A DNA stretch of 64,000 nucleotides. Source: Sphagnum magellanicum (taxonomy: Eukaryota; Streptophyta; Sphagnopsida; Sphagnales; Sphagnaceae). A program made the position numbers and the translations under genes. The DNA lies in contig CM038916.1 in NCBI GenBank assembly GCA_021904315.1, forward strand, positions 3,782,001 through 3,846,000. The letters run 5' to 3'. Shown here piece by piece: positions 13,123 to 22,842 of the stretch. Below the pieces are notes generated by a model that was not told the DNA's origin, searched no databases, and was given only the letters and a program-made list of their open reading frames with translations. Numbering within the stretch: position 1 is the stretch's first letter; the number at the start of each line of letters is the position of its first letter.

Positions 13123-13583
13123 TGCGACAACCTACCTTCTGACAACAATGGAGAAAAACCCTAAAGAAAAAACTACAAGCTTACAAGCTTCTTCACCCCC
13201 TGCTGCAAACATCCAGAAATTCTCCACAACTGACCTGAGATGCAACCACAATCCACAAACAAAAATGCCCAGCAGTCCACAACCAATATGCCCAGTCACC
13301 GTTAAATAAAAATGCACAAGAAGGAAGAATGTCCGTGCGACAGGAGAAGATTAGGGTTAGAGGTGCAGCAGCACCAACTGCGCTTGCTTGCTTGCCTTTT
13401 GTCGTCTTCATGAAGTGTTTGTGCGGTCTGATGATGTGGGTGATGGTGGTGATGTGGCGTTGATGAAGAAAACGTGAGTTCAGGTTGCAGAGAAAACAAA
13501 CAGGCTTCGTGGTCTCTCTGTTTTCTCTCTGTGTGTCGCAGAAGGAGAGACAGAGAGAGGAGGCGGAGGCGGAAATAAGAGCC
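13123..13583. promoter_or_regulatory. Shared upstream region of the head-to-head EMB2654/TRM2 pair
   Basis: Only 461 bp separate the two start codons, so this stretch must hold both 5' UTRs and a compact bidirectional promoter. It contains telo-box-type elements: AAACCCTAA at 13156-13164 and TTAGGGTTAG at 13351-13360. In plants, telo boxes are typical of genes for ribosome biogenesis and translation, which fits a tRNA methyltransferase and a plastid RNA-processing factor. No clear TATA box is visible. The regulatory role is inferred. Confidence 0.6.
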
Positions 13584-16500
13584 ATGGGTGCCGCTGAAAT
13601 GGCTTCTGAAAACGTTGCAAGCTTTGAAGAAGATGAGAAGAATGCTGCCCATGAGCTAAAACAAGTCCTGGAACATACTGCTGCAAGTCTTGAAATGAAA
13701 CAAGAGGAGGACAAGAAGGACCATGCGCAAGAACAACAAATCCCAGCAGAAACAGCAGCAGCAGAAGAAGAAGAGCCTCCTGCTGCTGCTGTTGCTGTTG
13801 CAAGTCCTGAAGTGAAACTAGAAGACCATGATCAAAACCATGGTGATGAAGAGGACGAAGAAGAAGCAGAAGAAGAAGAAGAAGAAGAAGAAGTTGCAGT
13901 AATGGTTGAAGTGGAAGAGAAGAATCAGTTTCTTCTTCAGCCAAAAGGGTTGCCAGAAACGGGAGATGCTGTGAAGAACTCGAAGATGGAAACAGGGAAT
14001 GTGGCAGTAGAAAAAACCAAGAGTAGTGAAGAAGCAGCAGCACAGCGAATGAAGACCAGCTTGTGCTCCTACTTCCGGAAGAAAGGGTGCAGACATGGAG
14101 AGAATTGCAGGTATGCTCATGGAGAGAGTGAGCTCCAGCCACGTCCTGATGGGACATGGGATCCCACTTCCGAAAGAGCCAAGAGTTTCCTGGCTACTCA
14201 AAAGCAGCACGAGCAGCAGGATGCTGCAGGAGCAGGGGGGGTGAAGGTGATGATGGGTTCTCAACCATCATCAGCAACAACAACGCTTCTGCAGAAATGC
14301 ATTGTGCATGTTCCGCGTGGTTGGAGCCAGGACAAGCTCAAATCCTTTCTTTCTGATCATGTAAGTGCCATATTTCCTTGTTCCTTGTGTACCCAAAATC
14401 CATGAAGAAGGCAAAAGTAAGGCAAATCTCTAGTAGAGCTCAGGAATCTTCAAAGCCAAGCTCTACAGCTTCCTGCTCAGGAATGTACAAAGGCAAAAGC
14501 TCTAGAGCTCAGTAATCTTCAAAGGCAAAGCTCTAGAGCTTCCTGCTCAGGAAATGTTCAAAGGCAAAGCTCTGGAGCTTCCTGCTCAGGAATTGTTCCA
14601 AGGCAAAGCTCTAGAGCTCAGGAATCTTCAAAGGCAAAGCTCTAGGGCTTCCTGCTCAGGAATTGTTCAAAGGCAAAGAGGTCTAGAGCTCAGGAATGTT
14701 CAAAGGCAGAAGTGAAATGCACAAGAGGGGTGTACCTCATGTTTGTGAATGTTGTTTCATGTCAATTGTAGCTTTGGAGATTGAATGCCGTAAGCATGTC
14801 GATTCTTTCTTTTTTTGGTGCATTGCATTTGTAGCTTTGAGGAAGAAGAATACAGTACCCATGTGGTGGGATTTTCCTTTTGCATTGGATTCTAGCTCCA
14901 AAGAATGCAGTAATGCGAAGATCCGATGATGATGATTCTTTCAATCCTTTTTCTTCAAGCTCTGGAAAACATGTCTCTGTTGTTTGGAAAGCAGAGAGTA
15001 GGGTGGAGCAAAACACCACCTGCATTGATTGATTGACAAGAGGAGGTTTTTGGTTTCTCAGAGTGTTCCATTTGCCACTGCAAAGAAGAGGAAGGCGATG
15101 AGTGTGTGCTTTGTCAGCTTTGAAACTGCGGAGCATGTTGCCACATCTGCCAAGGTTTGTGTTGCACACAAATTGGCTTTAGGTTCTTGCAATTCTCCAG
15201 TCATTTCTTTCTTGAAGAGGAGTGTTGTTCTTGTTGCAAAGAGGTTGCTGGGTTGTGTTACTGATGATCCCTGATGCAATTTGCTGTTGGGGCTGCAGAT
15301 ACTTGACGGATTGACAGTCCAAAACAAGCGGCTCAAGTTTGCTGATGTTCTCCCTCGTGCTTGGGAGCAAAAAGCAACAGGGATGTCCGGGATGGCTTTG
15401 GATGATGATGATGATGGAAACAATGATGATGAAAAAACAGAACATCATAAGGATGCAGTCCTGTACAATGATGATGATGACAACAGCAGCAAGCAAGCAG
15501 AATCCGCAGGAGACGAGAAACCTGTTTTGGAGCCCTACAGAGATGTGTGCCAGGTGGTGACACCACTGGCGCACTTGTCTTATGCAGACCAGTTGAATGT
15601 AAAGAAGGATGACATCACACAAGTTCTCAAGCGCCTTGTATGGACTCTTGTTTCTGCCCCCCACCCCCTCACTCCTATTCTGCTACAAGAAGAACCTTGA
15701 TGAATCACTTCTAGCAAAACGTTTCTGCATTCAATCACACATTCAAGAAAGCACTGAAATGGTGAAAATAGTTCAACTTCTGTAATTGTGCACAAATGGA
15801 GATTGATTGTGTTCATGCTTGCCCTAAACCCTAAACACCTTCCATGTTTACCTGAGGTTGTCGTGGTTGTTGAGATTAACAATCAAGGTAGTAGAAACTG
15901 ATCTTGTGTCTGTGGTGATGGCTGAAAAGGCACGAAGTATAAGGAAGGGTTGTCCAGCTGGGCTTCTACTGCCTGATTGGTTGGTTGCTGCAAGGGATCG
16001 AGGTGATTTTCTCTATTCCTGAGATTTGCTTAGGGTGAGCACAAGCACCATAATGAATGTTTTGATGTTCATTGGCTGCATTCATCATTGTAGCATATTG
16101 ATTCTTAGGTTTTAGAGATGGTCTTAGGGACAAAGCATCCTCACCTTCTTCAGCAAGTTCAGAGTTTGCTGCAGGCACTGATTCTAATCACCTGCGTTTT
16201 GGGTTTTTGGACCCTTAGAGGGGCTCCCTTGTGAATTTGAAGGAGTTATTGCATCTCCCATGATTGATGGGTACCGCAACAAGTGTGAATTCAGTATTGG
16301 CTCTGGTCCAGATGGGAAGCGGGTTGTAGGTTTCCAGTTGGGTACATTCAGGTGCTTGGGTTTAACCCTTCTTCTTCTCAGACATGGTTTTCTGCCCTTG
16401 CAGTAGGTCCTGCAAGTTTCCTAGCAGGATTTAGTCACGTTTTGCCTTGAATGTTCTTCTATACTTCTTGTGAGGAAGTGCTGGAAACTTCTAATTCTTG

Positions 16501-19308
16501 CATTGAAAGTGCAAGATTTCAACTGATTTATCTCTGGACTATATGAGAAACCCAACAAAACCATGAGTACACAAGTACAACATCAGATCTGAAGGAAAAC
16601 ATTTGGGCTTCTGTGATGTTTTACCTCATGGTTGGGACAGGGAAGGTGTCAATGCTGTGGCTGAGCCAGGGAGTTGTCGCAATGTTTCCTTGACTGCACG
16701 TATGTTTGTGGAGGCTTTCCAGTCCTTCATCCGCACATCAAAGCTCCCTGTTTGGAACAAACAGGACAACACGGGATTTTGGCGAATGCTTACGGCATGT
16801 GTCCTATCCTGAATGCATTAGTCCCTCTGATAGGATTAGTATATGTATATGTTGAAGCACTCTTGGCCTCCAACAAGAATGCCTCTTTTTTCTGACCCAT
16901 GAGACATAGATGTACAGTCAAGGTCCATTTGGTCTGTGAGGATGTTTCTCTGAGGGTTTGGGCAAATGAGCAAGCAAAAATCTGTGCAGATTCGGGAGGG
17001 GCGGAAACCTGTGAACAAGGGTGAAGCGAGCACAGAAATGCAACATGAGATTGCAGAGGTCATGCTGGTGGTACAGGTCTGTCCCACAGGTGTGCCAGAG
17101 GAGCGTAGGGCAAAGGAATACACCCAAATGAGCCTGGCACTTACCAATGCTGCTGCAAGCCTGTCACTGCCTTTGACTGCTCTTCTTGTTCAAGTGGGTT
17201 CCCTCCTTCCCAGATACTTTGTGATGTACTATAGTAAAATCATAACAGGCAGTGGTGTAGGGTTTAGAGTTTAGGGTTTACAATTCAGAGATTTCATGAT
17301 GGGAAATCAGAGATCAAGGTCTGATAGTATTGGAATGTTTTCAGGATCATGTTGGAGTTTCAAATGCAGCGCCAGTAGATTCACCCTTGCATGCTCTTCC
17401 AATTCATGCGAATTCTGCTCCTGAGGAGTTGGAAGACAAATTGGATGATACACCAATGACACATATCCATGACTATATTGGTGGCCTCCGCTTTCGTATC
17501 TCTCCAACTGCATTCTTTCAGGTTTGTGCTTTGTTATGGTGGAAAACCCAAGTACCACGTGTAAGTAAGCTGCTTGTTAGTTTCTGAGCGAATGCACAAC
17601 ACATAGGATACCATTTTCATTTTGTGTATGGACCCATTGCAGAGTGAGAGGATTGAGTGTCATCTTTGTGGGATGGTTGTTGCAGGTGAACTCAGTTGGT
17701 GCTGAAAGGCTTTATACAATGGCTGGTGATTGGGCAGGACTTGGCCCTGACACATTGCTTTTCGATGTCTGCTGTGGCACTGGGACTATTGGGCTTACAC
17801 TTGCTCACCGTGTTGGAATGGTACATGCTCCATGCACTTCTGACACTTGCTTGTAAAAACCTGCTCGGCTATGACCTCTGCACAACAGCAAAAGGACTGG
17901 AAAAGCATCTAGACCACTCTGCAGATCGCACTTACAAGAAGCTCTAGGAAAAAATTCTACTATGCTTTTCTTTCAACATGCATCATTGGAATCTGTACTT
18001 ATCCAGATTGTTGAATTATGTCTGGCCTAGGTTGTGGGTATTGAGATGAATGCTTCAGCTGTCGCAGATGCAAAAATCAATGCTTCGTTGAATGGCATTT
18101 CAAATTGCAAATTTGTGTGTGGAAAGGTTTGTTGATTTCCTATCCTTTGTACTGTTTTTGCAACCCTAAACCCTAAACCCTTTTTGCAGCCTCAATTGAG
18201 CAAGGTATAAAGCAATGCATTGTTACATGACCAATTTGCAAAATCAATAAAACCTGACAATATCATGAGTGGGTACTACATGCAGGCGGAGGATGTGATT
18301 AACAACTTGCTAAAGGAGTATGTTGTAGGAGACCTCGAGGACTTAGTGAAAGAAGCTGAATCGAGCACTAACACAACAACTAGAGCTACTACCCAACCAG
18401 ATGCAGAAGAGACAGTAGTCAGATCAGAGTTGCCAGATCTTTCTGTAAAAGAGACAGAAAATGGCACACACCAGACTGGGAAGGGGACAAGCGAGGTTGG
18501 GATCAGCAACGGACAGCCAATCAAGCAAGCTGAAGAAGAAAGCCACACAACTGGGGAAAAGAGGCTCCACTTCTCCAATGTCGTTGCCATAGTGGATCCA
18601 CCACGAGTTGGACTACACCACATTGTGAGTAAAATTGTGAACATTTGCCTTCAGTTTCCTCAGCAAAATCCACCTTCCAATGTTGTATGTCATCAATGCA
18701 GGAGTTTGAATGGGAGCTGACAAAACTGCTGCTTTTAGGTCTCTGCAAAACTGCAAGAAATTGTTGTTCTGCCTCTGATCATCATGGTCTTGTGCTTACT
18801 TTGTGCAGGTATTGAGGACACTCAGATTACACAAACAGCTCCGGCGGCTAGTGTAAGTGCAACTGCCTCACTCTCTCTCTCTCTCTCTCTCCCCATGCTC
18901 AATCTTATAGATGTTGCACAGAGCTGTCCTTTTGTTTTCTGTCTCTTGTGCAGTAGGAGTGTAGAAGAAGAAGTCAACTAAGAATTGATCTGTTTCCTTT
19001 TTTTTTTTTGGTGTGTGTCCCCCCCTGCCTTCTTCTCTTTCTTTCTCTCCAACAGCTATATATCTTGTAACCCGGAGAGCTTGTTGGCCAACGCGGTTGA
19101 GCTCTGCATGCCACTGGAAGAGGGCACAGCAGCTGCTGAGAAATCAAGGAGCAGAGGTCAATTCAAAGGCACCACAAACTTGGGGCACGCAAGACGCAGG
19201 GTGAAGACATTGCCTGCCTCTGAGCCTTTCAGGCCTGTTAAAGCTGCAGCAGTCGACATGTTTCCTCACACAAAGCACTGTGAAATGATCATGCTCTTCG
19301 AAAGATAG
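13584..19308 (+). CDS. TRM2: CCCH zinc-finger TRM2-type tRNA (uracil-5-)-methyltransferase, 13 exons
   Basis: Family role: SAM-dependent formation of 5-methyluridine in tRNA (T54). Exons: 13584-14360, 15062-15154, 15299-15637, 15930-16002, 16219-16351, 16641-16794, 16990-17193, 17345-17521, 17686-17820, 18031-18126, 18286-18624, 18809-18852, 19056-19308; 938 residues (the Arabidopsis CCCH homologue is about 810). The start has a good context (gccATGGgt). Order: acidic Glu-rich N-terminus, CCCH finger (C161, C169, C175, H179), RRM-like domain (about 237-313), then the methyltransferase with SAM motif FDVCCGTG at 676, IEMNASA, DPPR at 831, nucleophile C859 in YISCNP and the likely base E931 in HCEMIML. 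All catalytic residues are present. Intron 6 begins with GC instead of GT. Acidic insertions in exon 3 and near 740-810 account for much of the extra length. Probably nuclear or cytosolic. Confidence 0.93.
14409..14709 (+). repeat. Minisatellite in intron 1 of the TRM2-like gene
   Basis: Alternating units built on AAGGCAAAGCTCTAGAGCT and TTCCTGCTCAGGAA recur about eight times over 300 bp with small differences. The units contain short palindromes (AGAGCTCT-like and CTCAGGAA-like). The array lies wholly inside intron 1, downstream of the donor at 14361, and is not translated. Confidence 0.8.
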
Positions 19309-20409
19309 AGACAGAATTAGATAGACAGATTTGAGAGATGGGTAGATAGATCGAAGCTCCACAATCTGGCTTGCTTGACTGTATGTGCAAATCTTCAGTT
19401 TTGATCTCCACAAACTCTGGCATCATGATGGGTTGTCAGTCAATCAGTCGTGTGTTTTTTTGTTGGACAAAGAGGGGAATAAGGAGGCTGTAATTCAATT
19501 CTACATCCTCATCATGATCATCACCACCATCATTAACAGTGGAAAGCAGTTTGATTTTTGAATAGAATCAAGGAGCCTGTGACAATTACTGAAGTTGTTG
19601 AAGTCTGTGTGCTTTGTGATGTTGATGAAATCCATGCTTGTGTTGTTCTTTCCTGATGATAATAGGTACGTGCATGAATGCAGTTTATTGTTGCAGCTAG
19701 TTGGTGGGTGCAGAAGACTTGAGCTTCATTTTCTGTAGCTGCAGCAGAAAGAAAAGATTAACAGACAATTGCTAGAACCAAAGTTTTGTGCAAGAAAAAA
19801 AAACAGCAATTGGAGCCAGCTCTCATGCAACCCAGAGTGAGAAAACAGCAATTGGAGCAAGCTCTCATGCAACCCAGAGCGAGAGCTGCTGATGGGTTCA
19901 ACGAGTATGCAAAAGAATGCGGTATTGATGCAGCAGCAGCAGCTGATGAAAGTGCAAGGAAAAAACACACCATGAGTGTATGCTGCTGCTGATGATTCCA
20001 AGTGCACAAAGTTGCACCTCTTGACCATTGACAAAGAAGAGTCTTCCACAGAATCACATTGCTCTCCAGGCATTTCTGCTAGATGAAATCAGAGGCTTGC
20101 TTGTGGTTCAAAGTTTGGATTGATGGTGGCGTGGGAAAGTGCCAGTGTAATTGCCCCATGCTTTTGTGTTTTGTGGCAGGATTATGGAAATTGGAAGTGG
20201 GATTCTGGCTGTAGAAGGGGAAGGAGCTTCTTCTGTGCAAGAGCAAGTGGGAGATGGGAGTTATTTTCTGATGAGAGCATTGGAGATCTCATTTTTTTTG
20301 CATGTTAAAGAAACATTCTAGATTGCTGTGGTCTCTCAAATGGAGTTCTCAATAGAGAAGAGGAAGAATCAATGACTTATTTTTTCCCCTAATGGCATAA
20401 ATTGTGTAA
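19309..20409. other. Gene-free stretch after TRM2, with a 42-bp tandem duplication
   Basis: This contains the TRM2 3' UTR and then unassigned DNA. At 19801-19884 a 42-bp unit (AAACAGCAATTGGAGC...) is duplicated in tandem and reads in frame on the plus strand as KQQLEPALMQPR followed by KQQLEQALMQPR. I do not recognise this peptide. It might be a leftover N-terminal part of the FAS1 relic that follows, but no FAS1 motif is visible in it. Confidence 0.4.
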
Positions 20410-21301
20410 CAGACAAAAAGGACTGAAATGGCAGCAAGAGGATGAAGGGAAGGAGCAGAAAGAAAAGAGAGAGAATGGATGGAGGCTGAAAGGGATTGAA
20501 AGAAGAAAGAGAGAGCTAAAGAGACACCAAGATGAGGCTGATAAGGAACAGAGAAGGAAAGAGAGAGGAGCTATGGAGGCAGAGGGAGAGCAGAAGAGGA
20601 AAGAGAAGGAACTGAAAAGACAGCAGGAGGAAGTAGAGAACGAACAAAAGAGGAAAGACAAAGAATGTATCTGCTGCAATACAACAGTTGGACCTTGTCA
20701 TCCTTTGCAGAAGGACCCTGCCATTCAATTACAAAGTGGACTGCAATGGAAGAATGGGCCAAAGAGGTAAAGTGCTCTTCTTTCACAAGGAGCAACTGGC
20801 TGTTTGAATCCAGGATTTGTTGCATCAGTGTGAACCTGTTTACATCATGCACAACAGAACTTGAAAGAAGACCAGTCACTAAAAGGGCGCAACAGCCAGC
20901 AGGTCTGAGAATTTGCACATCTGCATCATGTTGAGAGACAGGACACTTTGGTGAGAGATGTAAGGTGTTTTCAAAGCCCTTGTAGGTGCTTCCATGTTCA
21001 ACCTCAACCAAGCTTGGCAGCATATTGCATGTGGCAGGATTGTCAAATTGTCTCTATATAGTCTTCTGGTAGTAGATTGTATCAGGATAGAACGAAATGA
21101 AGCTCTGCTGCATTGACAGAGGTGATCTGTCTAAGTGTGGAGATTGTCATCACATGGAGCTGATTTCAGCAAGACCCAGCGGAAAGCCTCCCAGACTGTG
21201 AGGATAAAGAGGATGATGACATGGAGAAGGTTGACAATGGAGTTGTTGAAGATGCCACAGATGGCTTTGTTGTGCCTGACAGGAACCTCTCAGACATTCA
21301 G
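20410..21301 (+). pseudogene. FAS1: Remnant of FAS1 (CAF-1 large subunit, p150)
   Basis: FAS1 is the large subunit of chromatin assembly factor 1, which deposits H3-H4 behind replication forks. Three FAS1 pieces remain in order. The first is a charged Lys/Glu/Arg helix at 20410-20668 (LKRQQEEVENEQKRKDKE). The second is the conserved CHPLQKDPAI block (FAS1: PLKKDP) near 20698-20727. The third is an exon at about 21169-21301 with ESLPDCEDKEDDD and DGFVVPD, matching GESLSDC and DGFMVPDGYLSED. Donor GTAAAG near 20769 and acceptor ttcag at 21168 still flank the last intron. Between KDPAI and MEEWAKE the reading frame changes twice, and about 130 residues normally found between the helix and PLKKDP are missing, so the copy looks broken. 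The identity is fairly safe; pseudogene status is inferred. An intact FAS1 elsewhere in the genome is expected. Confidence 0.62.
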
Positions 21302-22791
21302 GTATGATTTGTGCCTTAACATCAATGTAGTTGGACACTGAGACAATGTCCAGAATTCCCTGAAAATCACCATTTTTTTGCCACCTTTACAGGGGTTTCT
21401 TGAGATGTGTACCTTTGGGGTGAGGAAGAAGATCACAGTGCTGCATGATTTGAACTTGTCTGATCAGTTTTGTTCAACCAACTTGTCTGGATCGAAAAGT
21501 TGGCAATTGCTGGATCATAGGGTGTGTGCACTTGGACGGATGCTGGGTATGCATGATCATGGGTCTTGAGATATTGCGCACACCCCGAAACCATCCTGTG
21601 CAAGCAGAGAAGTTTCTTGCAGCCCCACACAGCAATTGAACAAGAGTTCCAAATTCATGTTCAAGCTTCACCTGCAAGCTTCTTGATAATGTGACCAAGC
21701 AGCCCTTGTTTTGCAAACAGCCCTTCATTGTATCCCAGCTGATGCCCAACTCTCTCTCTCTCTCTCTCTCCATGGTTTTTCAAAGGTGCAGAAGTTTCAG
21801 ATTTCAGAAGTTGCAGAAGCTAGGCTTCTTCTTTCTCTTCTTCAGATTTCAGAAGTTTCAGAAGCTTCAGAGTCTACAAGATTTTCTCAGTTCAGGTTTT
21901 TTTTGTCAGCAATGGCTCTCTCTGCCTTCAACAACTCTTTTGTCAAGAACAGCTTTGTTACAAGAATGGAATTCAGAAGATTGCTCAAGCAAACCATGGA
22001 TGATGATGCTAGCTCTACCATTCAGGAGTTTGTCAAGAATACAGAAAGACACTGCACCTTGTACCATCACCCACGGAACTAAAGCTGCTTTCCTTTCTTT
22101 TTTTTCCCTTGCAGCAACAGCAGCCTGCAATTTCTTCATGTGTGTGTGTGTGTCTCTCCCTCTCTGTGCCAAAACCAATCTCTAAAGATTTCATTCTCTC
22201 TTGAGTCATGGACTTGGTTTGCAGCAGTTTTTGTAGAATTCTGATCCCATTTTATCTGTCGCCATCCCTTTCCAAAGTCGTGTGTTGAAGAAGAATGAAG
22301 ATGGCACATTTGGCTGTTCGTCTGTTCTTCTGTTTCTGCATTTGGCTGCACTTGAGACGGCACTTACCAGCAAGAGCAGCGGCAGCAGCGATGATCGATA
22401 GCATCTCCAATGATGCTTTCCAAAGCTGGGAGACGAGCGAGAAAGATCCAAGCTTTTTGAGCTAGGACATGCAAGTCTGAGACCAATCTGACCACGGAGT
22501 TGGTCCGGATGGTCTCGATTATGATGCGCATTCCCGCGACGACGGCGAAGATGACGACGCTTTTCTTTCTCTAGTGTGCGATGACAGAAGAATCCCTGCA
22601 GCCTTTTGCTGCTGCTGTTGCCGCTGCTGATTATCCAAGCACCCTGACCTATCACCGCGTTGAGACGCATCATCGACGGATCCGGAACTGTCTAAGAAGA
22701 AGATGAAGAAGGAGAGTCTCTCTCGTTCTCTCTAGAGTCTGGAGAAGAAACACAAAGTGCAAAGCAGCAGCAGAAGCGAAGCTGAAGCGAA

Positions 22792-22840
<49 letters not shown>

Positions 22841-22842
22841 TA
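21302..22842. other. Downstream of FAS1 relic and 5' region of next gene
   Basis: An acceptor-like site near 21392 is followed by RKKITVLHDLNLSD, which may be the FAS1 segment after the acidic block, but this is weak. Stretches such as TTTCAGAAGTT repeat several times at 21790-21880. (TC)n tracts lie at 21752-21771. The last ~600 bp is the probable promoter and 5' UTR of the 22843 gene. No intact gene is visible. Confidence 0.35.
22795..22838 (+). repeat. (GA)n microsatellite in the 5' UTR, next to the start codon
   Basis: About 22 GA units end four bases before the ATG at 22843, so they would be transcribed in the leader. GA/CT tracts in plant 5' UTRs and promoters can bind GAGA-type (BPC) factors. 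Other GA/CT tracts lie at 47453-47470, 47570-47592 and 53522-53557. Confidence 0.9.

Noticed and set aside
14409-14709. CRISPR-like or regularly spaced array
   Set aside because: Eukaryotic intron with degenerate tandem units and no unique spacers.
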